NCBI RefSeq assembly: GCF_019977755.1
Contig: NZ_AP025144.1
Span: 1 to 64,000, forward strand
Reading direction: 5' to 3'
DNA length: 64,000 nt
Source of the DNA: Vibrio penaeicida
Lineage (GTDB): Bacteria; Pseudomonadota; Gammaproteobacteria; Enterobacterales; Vibrionaceae
Shown: positions 12,772 to 21,238 of the stretch, piece by piece
Numbering within the stretch: the stretch's first letter is position 1
Layout of the letters: every line of letters starts with the position of its first letter
Notes under the pieces: generated by a model
Database searches by the model: none
What the model was told of the DNA's origin: nothing
Seen by the model: only the letters and a program-made list of their open reading frames with translations
Made by a program: the position numbers and the translations under genes

Positions 12772-12956
12772 TTGTCTTTGGGGAGTAGCTTCCCCGTCCT
12801 TCTTGGAAGCAGGACGGGATTGTACGTCAACATAATTGATGAAAACATCATGGCGTATGAGACTCAACCACCTAAAAATCATCACATTAGGTTGAGTTTA
12901 GCGAGACCATAGACAAGGTACGCAAACCAGGGGTGGGGCGTGGATCTTGTCTTTGG
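12772..12956 (+). promoter_or_regulatory. yybP-ykoY (Mn2+-sensing) riboswitch upstream of mneA
   Basis: The aptamer hallmarks are present: GGGGAGTAGC (about 12780-12789) and GCGAGACC (12901-12908), the two loop sequences that dock and bind Mn2+. P1 pairs TTGTCT (12772-12777) with AGACAA (12911-12916), extended by TGG/CCA. Helices CCCGTCCT/AGGACGGG and CTCAACC/GGTTGAG lie between. The expression platform is visible. The 3' strand of P1, CCATAGACAAG (12907-12917), can instead pair with CTTGTCTTTGG (12946-12956), a near copy of the 5' strand. That alternative hairpin encloses the AGGGG ribosome site and the GTG start and is followed by TTTT. Ligand-bound P1 would therefore favour expression. Confidence 0.88.
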
Positions 12957-13557
12957 TTTTATTCAGATGCCCTACCCCATTGAGCATGTCGTGAGCGTTC
13001 TAGCTATATCCATTGCCAGTGTTACGCTGGCAGAGATTGGGGACAAAACCCAATTACTCTCTCTTATACTTGCCAGCCGGTATCGAAAGCCGGTGCCTAT
13101 CGTGCTTGCTATCTTTTTGGCGACGTTATTGAACCATGCCCTTGCCGCATGGCTTGGCGTTGTTGTGGCGGATCATTTGACTCAAGACGTTTTGCGCTGG
13201 GTTGTGGTATTCAGCTTTCTAGCGATGGCTATATGGGTACTGATCCCAGACAAAATGGATGAAAATGAGGGGGATACTTCATTCCGAGGTCCTTTCGTTG
13301 CCAGCTTTATTGCGTTTTTTATCGCGGAAATAGGCGATAAAACACAGGTAGCGACGTCTATTCTTGGGGCGCAATTTTCAGAACATCTTCTTATGGTGAT
13401 TATCGGTACGACCGTTGGCATGATGCTCGCCAATGTACCTGTTGTTATGATTGGCAAATTCAGTGGAGATAAATTACCTCTAGCTTTGATAAGAAAAGCC
13501 ACGTGTGCACTCTTTGTTTTGCTGGCGATAGGCGCGCTTATATTTGGCACCGAGTAA
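12940..13557 (+). CDS. mneA: UPF0016/GDT1-family Mn2+ exporter (MneA)
   Basis: This is an inner-membrane cation transporter of the UPF0016/GDT1 (TMEM165) family; the V. cholerae member MneA exports manganese. The 205-residue product has about six membrane helices and an internal duplication. Each half carries the family motif E-x-GD-K-T-Q: LAEIGDKTQLLSLIL near residue 30 and IAEIGDKTQVATSIL near 130. The start is taken as GTG 12940 because AGGGGTGGGG precedes it; ATG 12967 is an alternative but has no ribosome site. The upstream yybP-ykoY riboswitch supports the Mn role and predicts induction by high Mn2+. Confidence 0.9.
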   Translation: MDLVFGFIQMPYPIEHVVSVLAISIASVTLAEIGDKTQLLSLILASRYRKPVPIVLAIFLATLLNHALAAWLGVVVADHLTQDVLRWVVVFSFLAMAIWVLIPDKMDENEGDTSFRGPFVASFIAFFIAEIGDKTQVATSILGAQFSEHLLMVIIGTTVGMMLANVPVVMIGKFSGDKLPLALIRKATCALFVLLAIGALIFGTE

Positions 13558-13645
13558 TCCATCGTATTTGTGAAAACAGACACATATTTCGATTTTGCTA
13601 AATGGTATTTTGCCTATGAAGAGTGTGGGGCAAGAGGGTAAAACC

Positions 13646-13903
13646 ATGTTAACGCGCTATATGGGCATGACGCCGCAAAGTCAAAGCTATCTGTTTACTT
13701 GTGGATTAGGATTGACGCTACTGGGGATGGTGTTAACCGAGATGTGGCTGCCAATGGTGGTAGGTGCCATCATCATGACTGGGTTGGCTGTTGAATCTTG
13801 GATTCGGGTACAACATTTGATTCCTATTAGAAAAGAACTGCGAGAGCTGCATCATCAGATGGAACACATCCAGCATCAACTTCGTTCCAAAACAGAAGAA
13901 TGA
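13646..13903 (+). CDS. Small membrane protein with coiled-coil tail
   Basis: The family is not recognised. The start is ATG 13646, with AGAGGG eight bases upstream; a longer TTG-initiated reading from 13595 lacks a ribosome site. The 85-residue product has two hydrophobic segments (about 13-33 and 36-55) and a charged, heptad-like C-terminal helix rich in Glu, His, Gln and Leu (about 63-82). That tail could oligomerise. It follows mneA by 88 bases and a terminator follows it. The role is unknown. Confidence 0.7.
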   Translation: MLTRYMGMTPQSQSYLFTCGLGLTLLGMVLTEMWLPMVVGAIIMTGLAVESWIRVQHLIPIRKELRELHHQMEHIQHQLRSKTEE

Positions 13904-13914
13904 AATGTTAAATG

Positions 13915-13941
13915 AAGGGCAAACTTAGGTTCGCCTTTTTT
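13915..13941 (+). terminator. Terminator after the small membrane protein gene
   Basis: An AAGGGCAAAC arm pairs imperfectly with GGTTCGCCTT around TTA, and is followed by six Ts. It lies just after the stop at 13903. Confidence 0.7.
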
Positions 13942-13984
13942 GTATGCAATTCTTTAACGCTTTCGCTTTTAGTATTTGCTGCTT

Positions 13985-14250
13985 TATACCCAAGTAACCT
14001 CAAAATGCTTGTTTCAGCGAGAGTTAACTGGCTTTCAGGCAAGGCATCGATTTGAAGATCTAGTGGTTCTAAATCAAGAATCGATAACGAAGTATGAAAG
14101 CCAGTTAAACTCGCCCTTGGGAGCCCATATTCTGCCTCACTTCCTCGTCAAAGAACTTGGAAAGGACTCGTCATTCCACTGCGTTCTTTTCCTTGAATTG
14201 AAACAGAATATGAGGCTCTGAACCCTGCATCTTGAGGTCACTTGGGTATA
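13985..14250. repeat. 266-bp palindromic repeat element (MITE-like), type A
   Basis: The ends are 24-bp inverted repeats with two mismatches (13985-14008 and 14227-14250; outer sequence TATACCCAAGT). Inside are nested inverted repeats: 14017-14037 with 14095-14114 (TTAACTGGCTTTCA arm), 14046-14052 with 14079-14085 (ATCGATT), and 14121-14134 with 14204-14218 (ATATTCTG arm). An inner AAAGAAC/GTTCTTT pair also occurs. No reading frame is credible. It looks like a non-autonomous element or a folded RNA. A decayed copy of the right end lies at 55433-55451. It sits between two convergent genes. Confidence 0.8.
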
Positions 14251-14275
14251 AGTGTGATTGGAGCGGCAGAACGAT

Positions 14276-14524
14276 TTAGTCCATTCCTTTTTTGATGAGA
14301 TATTGGTAAGGCAGAGAATCAATCTGACTTCCTATTAACTGATGATCCATAAAACGACAAAAGCTCGGGATATCGCGAGTTGTTGAAGGGTCATCCGCCT
14401 TCACAAGCAATACATCTCCATTTTCCATGTTTCGAATGGTTTTTCTTACCATCATGACCGGTTCTGGGCAGCGAAGACCTTCAGCCTCCAGAATTTTGGT
14501 CGCAAGAGTCGGATCAAAAGTCAT
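14276..14524 (-). CDS. tusA: Sulfurtransferase TusA
   Basis: TusA accepts sulfur from IscS as a persulfide and passes it to the TusBCD/TusE relay for 2-thiouridine in tRNA. The 82-residue product has the family length. The catalytic cysteine is Cys19 in the CPEP motif (residues 19-22), followed by the conserved [17 protein letters not shown] strand-helix and the C-terminal [13 protein letters not shown] segment. It is transcribed alone, and the palindromic repeat lies 25 bases beyond its stop. Confidence 0.95.
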   Translation of the reverse strand: MTFDPTLATKILEAEGLRCPEPVMMVRKTIRNMENGDVLLVKADDPSTTRDIPSFCRFMDHQLIGSQIDSLPYQYLIKKGMD

Positions 14525-14660
14525 AGTTGTGCGTTCAATTTGGTTTTGGAGGGCAAATCATACTGATGTCGAAAAAATATTCAATAAAGTCTTGGCAAAC
14601 ACAAAAAATCCATGTAACTTAATTTTTAACAATTAAATAACATTTGAGCTGGGGGGGTTG

Positions 14661-14843
14661 ATGCTAACTCAGTTAGACCGACTTACGATTTACAGCGTAT
14701 TGTGCTTTATTACATTTTGCGCGCTGATACTTAGAAGCTCATCTGAAGTCTCTCTTTTACCACTAATTGGCTTATTTTCAACAATTTTTGGTATTTGGGT
14801 AGAGATGCATCGCTGGCAGAAACACAGCGAAAAACAGAATTAA
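14661..14843 (+). CDS. Small hydrophobic membrane protein
   Basis: The family is not recognised. The 60-residue product has two membrane segments (about 10-26 and 32-48) and a short basic tail. A G-rich ribosome site directly precedes ATG 14661. A good terminator follows at 14891, which supports this being a real transcription unit. It is divergent from tusA. The function is unknown. Confidence 0.6.
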   Translation: MLTQLDRLTIYSVLCFITFCALILRSSSEVSLLPLIGLFSTIFGIWVEMHRWQKHSEKQN

Positions 14844-14890
14844 CACGACACTACTACACATTCCGACACTATCCCATTTTTCTTGGGCTT

Positions 14891-14915
14891 CCCCGCTGAA
14901 AGGCGGGATTTTTTT
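14891..14915 (+). terminator. Terminator after the 60-residue protein gene
   Basis: CCCGC pairs with GCGGG around a TGAAAG loop and is followed by seven Ts. Confidence 0.85.
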
Positions 14916-15027
14916 ACTTTTTATTTACAAGTCTATCGATTTCTACGTCACTTCCACTTTGATCTCTACTGAATGTCTCTCGCCTTAATTTTGTTATTAT
15001 GACGTTTTCCACAAACGAGTCTGTGCT

Positions 15028-15972
15028 TTGGAATTAGAAGAGATCTATCGTCGTGATTTAAATTTGCTGGTGGCGTTGCGAATTATTATAGAAGAAGGCA
15101 GTGTGAGCCGAGCTGCGACTCGGTTGAACCTGAGCCAGTCAGCAATGAGCCGTGTGCTAGGACGATTACGCCAATTGGTAGGCGATCCATTATTTGTCCG
15201 ACAAGGTCAGCACTTAATACCGACAGAAAAAGCGATTGAACTGAATCAAGCACTGGGTGAGCCACTTGAATCGTTACGCTCGTTATTAACGCCAGAACGA
15301 TTTGACCCAACAACTTGCGATCAAACGTTCACGATAGCGACGACAGATTACGCCATGCAGACCATTTTTCCGTTTGCATTGCCTCGGATATATCAAGAAG
15401 CCCCCCACGTAAAATTTGAATTCATTCCATTGATTGACGATCAGCTTCCACAGCAGTTGACGCATCAAGGTGCAGATTTGGCAATTTGCCGTCCTACGGG
15501 TTCGGTCGAGCCATTGAACAGTGATCGGCTAGGGCGTGTTGGCGTATCTTGCTTAATTTCTAAGCAACACCCGATTGCCAATAGCGACATGCGACTGCAC
15601 GATTACCTTGAATACCCACACGCTATGATAGCGATAAGCGATGGTGTGAAAGCACTGCTCGATCAGGCGCTGAGTAACCAGCCAGTTCGAAATATGGTTC
15701 TCCGTGCCTATCATTTAGAAGCGGCTTTAGCGATTGTGGACACCTTACCGTTGATCATCACTGTCCCTGCAGATTTAGCCTATTTGGTCGCAGATCGTTA
15801 CGACCTATTGGTGAAACCGCTTCCTTTTGAATTCACTCCCTTTGAGTACTCGATGATTTGGCATCCTAGAAGTGACCATTCTCCAGCTCAGGAATGGTTG
15901 AGAACGATGGTAAAAGAAGAGTGCAGTCGGTTAATTGCAAAGCGAGTGGAAGACCTAGGGTTAGATAATTAA
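15028..15972 (+). CDS. LysR-family transcriptional regulator
   Basis: The 314-residue product has an N-terminal winged helix-turn-helix (about 10-68; SVSRAATRLNLSQSAMSRVL) and a C-terminal LysR effector-binding domain from about residue 95 (FTIATTDYAMQTIFP). The DLNLLVAL start resembles the NodD/LeuO-like subgroup. Translation appears to begin at TTG 15028, because no in-frame ATG or GTG lies close and the alignment needs this region; the ribosome site (ACGAG) is weak. It is convergent with acuI, so a regulatory link to acuI is only a guess. The target and ligand are unknown. Confidence 0.85.
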   Translation: MELEEIYRRDLNLLVALRIIIEEGSVSRAATRLNLSQSAMSRVLGRLRQLVGDPLFVRQGQHLIPTEKAIELNQALGEPLESLRSLLTPERFDPTTCDQTFTIATTDYAMQTIFPFALPRIYQEAPHVKFEFIPLIDDQLPQQLTHQGADLAICRPTGSVEPLNSDRLGRVGVSCLISKQHPIANSDMRLHDYLEYPHAMIAISDGVKALLDQALSNQPVRNMVLRAYHLEAALAIVDTLPLIITVPADLAYLVADRYDLLVKPLPFEFTPFEYSMIWHPRSDHSPAQEWLRTMVKEECSRLIAKRVEDLGLDN

Positions 15973-16014
15973 GAAAACGCTGACTAGAAAGGGGCTTGGT
16001 TTAAATTATTTTTG

Positions 16015-16037
16015 TGGGTCAGACAGTGTCTGACCCA
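16015..16037. terminator. Hairpin between convergent genes
   Basis: TGGGTCAGACA and TGTCTGACCCA form a perfect 11-bp palindrome around one G. A T-rich stretch follows on the + strand (TGATTTATTTTT). It lies between the LysR gene and acuI and probably ends one or both. Confidence 0.7.
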
Positions 16038-16090
16038 TGATTTATTTTTGCCAATGAACCTTTGGCATTGTTTGCTAACGGGAGAAAGTG

Positions 16091-17071
16091 TTAAGGCTTA
16101 ATGACCACTCGACCTGTCACTTGACCATTCGTTATGTCTTCCGCGTATTTCGGCGCATCAATTAAAGGGATCTCTGTGCAGGCTTGTTCAAAGTAACTGG
16201 CTGGAAGCAGTTCAGTGAGCTTTTCCCATGCTACGGTGCGCTTCTCGTAGGGGCAGTAAACAGAATCGACCCCTTGCAAACGGACGTTTCGCAGAATAAA
16301 TGGCATAACCGTTGTCGGCAAATCGAATCCACCTGCCAAACCACATACCGCGACGGTGCTGTTGTAATCCATCTGCGCCAGCACTTTGGCTAATACTTTG
16401 CTACCAACAGTGTCAATGGCACCTGCCCAGATTTGTTTTTCGAGTGCGCGTGCGGGCTCTTCAAACTCGCTGCGATCAATGACTCGGCTCGCCCCTAATT
16501 TTTCAAGTAAAGGACCGTTCTTTTCTACTCGACCGCTTACGGCTACTACGTTATAGCCAAGAGTGCTCAGTAGCGTGACAGCAACAGAACCAACGCCGCC
16601 ACTTGCCCCTGTTACGAGAATTTCGCCATCTTCTGGTTTTACATCGCCATCTATAATGGCTTGCACACAAAGCATGGCTGTTAGTCCTGCGGTCCCTACC
16701 ATCATCGCTTGCTTGCTGCCAAGCCCAGAAGGTAATGGAACTAACCAATCTGCCTTGAGGCTAGCGCGTTGAGCCATACCACCCCAGTGGTTTTCCCCCA
16801 CGCCCCAACCGGTTAGTACCACTTTGTCACCAGTTTGGTAGCGCTCGTCGGAAGACGTCACAACCGTTCCCGCTAAATCGATCCCTGGCACCATTGGAAA
16901 TTGACGGATGATTTTCCCTTTGCCAGTAATGGCGAGTCCGTCTTTGTAATTCAGAGAAGTGTAATCCACATCGATAACCACATCACCTTCAGGCAAATGT
17001 GAATCGTCTAGTGATTCAATGGATGCGATGGTTTTTTTATCTTCTTGATTTAGAACGAGAGCTTGGAACAT
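16091..17071 (-). CDS. acuI: Acrylyl-CoA reductase AcuI (YhdH), MDR family
   Basis: AcuI reduces acryloyl-CoA to propionyl-CoA with NADPH, a detoxification step that also serves breakdown of DMSP or 3-hydroxypropionate. The 326-residue product (E. coli 324) aligns with YhdH throughout: LNYKDGLAITGKGKIIR, TGWGVGENHWGGMAQ, the Rossmann motif VTGASGGVGSVA and PFILRNVRLQGVDSV. The start is ATG 17071, six bases after GGAG; a GTG four codons upstream is less likely. It lies just beyond the phn cluster on the same strand but has its own upstream space with a TATAAT-like -10. Confidence 0.93.
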   Translation of the reverse strand: MFQALVLNQEDKKTIASIESLDDSHLPEGDVVIDVDYTSLNYKDGLAITGKGKIIRQFPMVPGIDLAGTVVTSSDERYQTGDKVVLTGWGVGENHWGGMAQRASLKADWLVPLPSGLGSKQAMMVGTAGLTAMLCVQAIIDGDVKPEDGEILVTGASGGVGSVAVTLLSTLGYNVVAVSGRVEKNGPLLEKLGASRVIDRSEFEEPARALEKQIWAGAIDTVGSKVLAKVLAQMDYNSTVAVCGLAGGFDLPTTVMPFILRNVRLQGVDSVYCPYEKRTVAWEKLTELLPASYFEQACTEIPLIDAPKYAEDITNGQVTGRVVIKP

Positions 17072-17201
17072 AGTCTTCTCCACAGTATGAGGGCTGCAAG
17101 CACATCACTCGTGTGCTTTAGTCAACGACACTAGTGTAGAACGATATGGCGTATGAAAAAAATGACACTTTAGCATTATAGGTATGCATATATTGCATAG
17201 C

Positions 17202-17957
17202 TCACAGTTTGAATACTTGATGGTCTTTAGCGAGAAAAAAAGAGGGTGAGAACACATCGGGGTTTTGCATTGCCCAAGTGTCTAGATCGTGGCTTATGTG
17301 TATTAAGCCCAGCCTTTTGATAGACAGTTGTTGTTGGATTGATTGAACCAGCAAGATGTCGTTGTGATTGCGTGGTGGGGAGTCTGGCATGGGTGGATGG
17401 TTGCAATCTATTAGCATGAGATCGATGGATTTACTTTCAAGGAATTCGCGTGTGCTTTTAGGAAGACCAACTGTATCCGTCAGGTACGCAAGCCGTTTGT
17501 TTTCCCATTCAAAAATGTAGCCGAAGCAAGGTTTAGAATGCGTAAGAGGCACAGGCGTAATAGTGATACCTTCCCAGTCAAAAGAAGTAAATGCGCTCAA
17601 TGGTTGGAAATCCAACAGACCTGGGTGTTTGTAAAGGTCGTCGCAGCCAGCTTTGTCGGGGGGAGTATAAACAGGTATCGATTTGCCTTTCCCCCAGCGC
17701 AGGTCAAACAGAGAGTGAACATGATCCATATGAAAGTGAGTCAGTAATATGGTATCAATCGCGCCTGAGGGAAACAGCTCAAGAAGTTGAGGGTGGTTGG
17801 CATCCAACAGGAGGCTTTTCCCATTGTGCTCAATGTATGCCGAGGTTTTACCTCGTCGGAATATTGGGTTCTCGATGGCTCTTTCACATGCCGCACAGTC
17901 ACAACCATAGGTTGGAACATGCCCTGCATTTCCGGTTCCTAATAACGTCAGTTGCAA
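17202..17957 (-). CDS. phnP: Phosphoribosyl 1,2-cyclic phosphate phosphodiesterase PhnP
   Basis: PhnP opens the cyclic product of C-P lyase to ribose 1,5-bisphosphate. The 251-residue product is a metallo-beta-lactamase fold protein with the metal motif HFHMDH (His74, His76, Asp78, His79). It also has the PhnP-specific structural zinc site C-x-C-x2-C (Cys19, Cys21, Cys24). Translation starts at TTG 17957: GGAGG lies seven bases upstream and the protein aligns from that codon. The start overlaps the phnN stop by about 10 bases, implying coupled translation. It is the last gene of the phn cluster. Confidence 0.95.
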   Translation of the reverse strand: MQLTLLGTGNAGHVPTYGCDCAACERAIENPIFRRGKTSAYIEHNGKSLLLDANHPQLLELFPSGAIDTILLTHFHMDHVHSLFDLRWGKGKSIPVYTPPDKAGCDDLYKHPGLLDFQPLSAFTSFDWEGITITPVPLTHSKPCFGYIFEWENKRLAYLTDTVGLPKSTREFLESKSIDLMLIDCNHPPMPDSPPRNHNDILLVQSIQQQLSIKRLGLIHISHDLDTWAMQNPDVFSPSFFLAKDHQVFKL

Positions 17958-18505
17958 GCTTGTACCTCCGGATTTAATTGCAGAATAAATTGCTCCACAC
18001 TCGATTCAAGTTTACCACTGTTGTCGATCACCATAGCATCGGATGGTTTGTTTCTTTGGTATTGCTTGGCTCGTTCAATGCGAGCGACTATCTGTTCATG
18101 TGTCTCCCTTCCCCTTGCCAGTAATCTCGATTGCAGGCAATCAACATCCACTTGAATCCATACTGGGGATATTTGTTCTTTGAACAGCGCATGCGCTTGA
18201 GGGAAGTAAGCGCGCGACCCATTCAAAAGAACATGTTGTCCTTGGTTTAGCCATAGCTCTATTTCTTTTCCGATGCCATAACGCAATCCGTTGGCTTCCC
18301 AATGCATGGAAAATAACCCAGAGGTGATGCGCTGGTGAAACTCTTCATGATTGAGTGCGATATGGTTTTCATTGCCGCTGTCGGCGGGTCTCGTAATGTA
18401 TCTATGCGCTAATTGAACAGAGACGCGGCTGTCTTGCCGGATCGCCTGCATCACGCTGTCTTTTCCACTTCCAGATGCCCCCATCACATAAAAGAGTTTC
18501 GCCAT
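17948..18505 (-). CDS. phnN: Ribose 1,5-bisphosphate phosphokinase PhnN
   Basis: PhnN phosphorylates ribose 1,5-bisphosphate to PRPP, the last step of the C-P lyase route. The 185-residue product equals the E. coli length. It is a guanylate-kinase-like P-loop protein with GASGSGKDS at residues 9-17. The start ATG 18505 follows a strong GGAGG. It lies 37 bases after the phnM stop and overlaps phnP. Confidence 0.94.
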   Translation of the reverse strand: MAKLFYVMGASGSGKDSVMQAIRQDSRVSVQLAHRYITRPADSGNENHIALNHEEFHQRITSGLFSMHWEANGLRYGIGKEIELWLNQGQHVLLNGSRAYFPQAHALFKEQISPVWIQVDVDCLQSRLLARGRETHEQIVARIERAKQYQRNKPSDAMVIDNSGKLESSVEQFILQLNPEVQACN

Positions 18506-18542
18506 ATTATCCTCCCTCCGCCCCAAAAAGTGCTGATCAAAT

Positions 18543-19679
18543 TTAATACACACATTGCCCGAGTCGCCAAGCGCGCTTGATGTAGGCTTGCCCCTCGACT
18601 TGCTTAACCAAGATTAAATCGGCGAGTAAGCCCTCTTTGATTTCTCCGCGGTCGTGAAGCCCAAGCGCTTGCGCTGGGTTGGATGTCGCCAATTTGACGG
18701 CATTGGGTAAATCTAGCGTATTGCTTTCATCTTCAGCCAGTTTGAAAACGGCATCTAACAAGCTTAATGGGAAATAATCAGAAGACAGCACATCCAATAC
18801 GCCCATGCTTGCGAGCTCATGCGCTGCGACATTACCAGAATGTGAGCCACCTCTAACGACATTGGGTGCGCCCATTAATACATGCAAACCCAACTCGTGC
18901 GAGCGTTTTGCCGCTTCAACAGTGGTAGGGAATTCTGCCAGTACCAACCCAAGTTCATGAGACTCTTCAACATGAGCGACAGTCGCATCATCATGACTAG
19001 CAAGTGGGATACCACGTTGATGGCAAAGCTGTGAAATAGCTTTGCGATTGCGATCAGACCATTGCTGAGACAAGGTGCGTTGCTCTTGTTCGTAGGCTTG
19101 CATTTCCGCATCATTCAATCCGTATTTGCCTTGATAATACTCGTAGTATTTTTCTAGGTTGACGAATTGGCGCTGACCGGGGGAGTGGTCCATTAGGGAT
19201 ACCATTTTAACTTGCGGCAAACCAAGGTAGCGCTCGACTAATCCATACGTAGAAGAATGGGGGAGTTCACAGCGAATATGCAGGAAATGCTGTGAGCGAT
19301 TGACTCCGCGGCGTTCCGATTCAACCAGCGTGTCGATCGTCTTGTCTAGGTAGTCTTGACGCGTACCGCCATCACGCACATCGCCCACTGCCACCGCATC
19401 CAGTACCGTGGTGATGCCCGAACCGATTAATTGCGCATCGTGCGCTGCCATGGCAGAAAAAGGCGGCCAACTCACTTTTGGTCGAGGGGTGAAGTATTTT
19501 TCAAGATTGTCGGTATGCAGTTCAATCAAGCCAGGCAGGAGCCAATCGCCTTGCCCATCAATGCAATTCGGGTCGCTGTCTTTGCCTTTAGAAATCGACA
19601 CAATGGTGTGATTGTCGATCTCAATGGTTCCGTACAAAATGGAATCAGGCAGAACCATATTAATGTTGGTGATTTTCAT
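18543..19679 (-). CDS. phnM: RPnTP hydrolase PhnM (alpha-D-ribose 1-methylphosphonate 5-triphosphate diphosphatase)
   Basis: PhnM removes pyrophosphate from the phosphonate nucleoside-like intermediate before C-P cleavage. The 378-residue product has the E. coli length. Amidohydrolase features are the metal-site region LPGLIELHTDNLEKYF, SHDDATVAHVEE and SSDYFPLSLLDA. The start is set at ATG 19679, because M-K-I-T-N-I matches the family and AAGG lies nine bases upstream. Two in-frame ATGs just upstream sit too close to the ribosome site. It begins 13 bases after phnL. Confidence 0.94.
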   Translation of the reverse strand: MKITNINMVLPDSILYGTIEIDNHTIVSISKGKDSDPNCIDGQGDWLLPGLIELHTDNLEKYFTPRPKVSWPPFSAMAAHDAQLIGSGITTVLDAVAVGDVRDGGTRQDYLDKTIDTLVESERRGVNRSQHFLHIRCELPHSSTYGLVERYLGLPQVKMVSLMDHSPGQRQFVNLEKYYEYYQGKYGLNDAEMQAYEQEQRTLSQQWSDRNRKAISQLCHQRGIPLASHDDATVAHVEESHELGLVLAEFPTTVEAAKRSHELGLHVLMGAPNVVRGGSHSGNVAAHELASMGVLDVLSSDYFPLSLLDAVFKLAEDESNTLDLPNAVKLATSNPAQALGLHDRGEIKEGLLADLILVKQVEGQAYIKRAWRLGQCVY

Positions 19680-19692
19680 TGCCATCATCCTT

Positions 19693-20409
19693 CTATTGCA
19701 ATGTTGAGTTTGGGGTGGGTACGGTGCGAGTCGTTGCCGTCTTAACATCAAAATATTTGTCCGCTACTTTCTGGCGAACATAGTCGTCGTGAAATATTCC
19801 GACGATGGTTGCGCCTCGCGCTTTGGCTTCGAGAATCAGATTAATGACCACATCGCGATTTTTTTCGTCCAAGGACGCTGTGGGTTCATCGAGAAGTAGA
19901 ATGGGGGCATCGACAATAAAGCCACGCGCAATATTCACGCGTTGTTGCTCTCCGCCTGAAAACGTCGCGGGGGCAAGGTGCCAGAGCGTTTCGGGAACAT
20001 TCAAGCGCTGCAACATGGCGGCGGCTTTTTCCTCAGCAACGGCTTTGGGGATATCTCGCTCGAGCAAAGGCTGCATAACAACCTCAAGCGCGGAGATACG
20101 TGGTATGACACGTAAAAACTGACTGACCCAGCCAAGGGTGTTCTGACGCACTTGCAAAATTTTTCGTGGAGACGCCGACGCAATATCGACCCAATGGTTG
20201 TCGTTGTAGACCATAATCGACCCGCTATTGACCCTATAATTGGCGTATAGAGTGCGCAGCAGTGTCGATTTCCCAGAGCCAGACTCACCGTGAAGCACTA
20301 AGCATTCACCTTGGTTCACTTCGAAGCTAACGGCATCCATGACAGGGAGCGTAATGCCTTGCTGATTATGGAGAACGAAGCTCTTACTGATGTTTTCAAT
20401 TCTTAACAT
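19693..20409 (-). CDS. phnL: C-P lyase complex ABC-type subunit PhnL
   Basis: This is an ABC-family ATPase of the C-P lyase system, not a membrane transporter component; together with PhnG, H, I and M it takes part in coupling phosphonate to ATP-ribose. The 238-residue product has Walker [10 protein letters not shown], signature [14 protein letters not shown] and Walker [13 protein letters not shown]. The start ATG 20409 follows AAGGATGATCTC. It lies four bases after phnK. Confidence 0.93.
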   Translation of the reverse strand: MLRIENISKSFVLHNQQGITLPVMDAVSFEVNQGECLVLHGESGSGKSTLLRTLYANYRVNSGSIMVYNDNHWVDIASASPRKILQVRQNTLGWVSQFLRVIPRISALEVVMQPLLERDIPKAVAEEKAAAMLQRLNVPETLWHLAPATFSGGEQQRVNIARGFIVDAPILLLDEPTASLDEKNRDVVINLILEAKARGATIVGIFHDDYVRQKVADKYFDVKTATTRTVPTPNSTLQ

Positions 20410-20413
20410 GAGA

Positions 20414-21238
20414 TCATCCTTGCAATACGGAAGACACCAACAGTTGGGTGTACGGATGTTGGGGATCGTCGAGCACATGATCGGTAATCCCCGTTTCAAC
20501 AATGCGGCTCTCTTTCATCACAATAAGGCGATCCGCCAGTAGGCGAGCAACTGCTAAATCGTGAGTGACAATGATGACCGATAGCCCGAGGTTGGTGACG
20601 AGGTTACGTATCAAATCAAGCAAGCGAGCTTGAACCGACACATCAAGCCCACCGGTTGGTTCGTCCATAAACACCAGTTTTGGGTGTGTTACTAAGTTGC
20701 GAGCGATTTGCAGGCGTTGCTGCATACCGCCGGAAAACGTTATGGGACAGTCGTCAATGCGATCGAGTGGAATTTCGACATCTTGCAGCCACTTCTCGGC
20801 TTGTGAGCGAATTTGACCGTAATGCCTATCGCCAATGGCCATTAATCGTTCTCCGATGTTGCCACCCGCAGAAACACGGGGTCTTAGCCCATCCATTGGA
20901 TGTTGATGTACCACGCCCCATTCAGTTCGAAGCAAGCGTCGGCGCTCTCTATCCGGTTGTTCGTACAGTTCAATGGTTTGATTCCCATTGTTGTAATCCA
21001 CCGTGCCACTGTTTGGGCGTTCCCGACCGGACAGTACGCGTAACAAGGTGCTTTTACCTGAGCCAGATTCCCCGACAATGCCCAACACTTCGCCCGGATA
21101 CAGCTCTAGGTTGATGTTTTGGCAACCTTTATTGGAGGAATACAGTTTGGACAACTCTGATACTGAAAGCAGAGGCGACTCATTTTGAGTGGAATCGAGC
21201 GCTGGCGTTGGCGACACTTTTTCCGCAAGGTTTAACAT
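20414..21238 (-). CDS. phnK: C-P lyase complex ABC-type subunit PhnK
   Basis: PhnK is an ABC-family protein that docks on the PhnGHIJ core. The 274-residue product is about 20 residues longer than E. coli PhnK because of a polar N-terminal extension (residues 1-22). Walker [10 protein letters not shown], signature [14 protein letters not shown], Walker [13 protein letters not shown] and the switch histidine in VTHDLAVA are intact. The start overlaps the phnJ end by seven bases. Confidence 0.93.
   Translation of the reverse strand: MLNLAEKVSPTPALDSTQNESPLLSVSELSKLYSSNKGCQNINLELYPGEVLGIVGESGSGKSTLLRVLSGRERPNSGTVDYNNGNQTIELYEQPDRERRRLLRTEWGVVHQHPMDGLRPRVSAGGNIGERLMAIGDRHYGQIRSQAEKWLQDVEIPLDRIDDCPITFSGGMQQRLQIARNLVTHPKLVFMDEPTGGLDVSVQARLLDLIRNLVTNLGLSVIIVTHDLAVARLLADRLIVMKESRIVETGITDHVLDDPQHPYTQLLVSSVLQG

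Noticed and set aside
12425..12835. 136-codon open frame on the + strand opposite glyQ and its upstream region
   Set aside because: It is antisense to glyQ at its start and runs into the riboswitch aptamer; no start signal or protein-like composition.
13182..13583. 133-codon open frame opposite mneA
   Set aside because: Mirror frame of a membrane protein gene with clear duplicated family motifs on the + strand.
17183..17199. TATGCA/TGCATA inverted repeat between phnP and acuI
   Set aside because: Short, AT-rich and without a T tract or known motif; too weak to call a terminator or operator.
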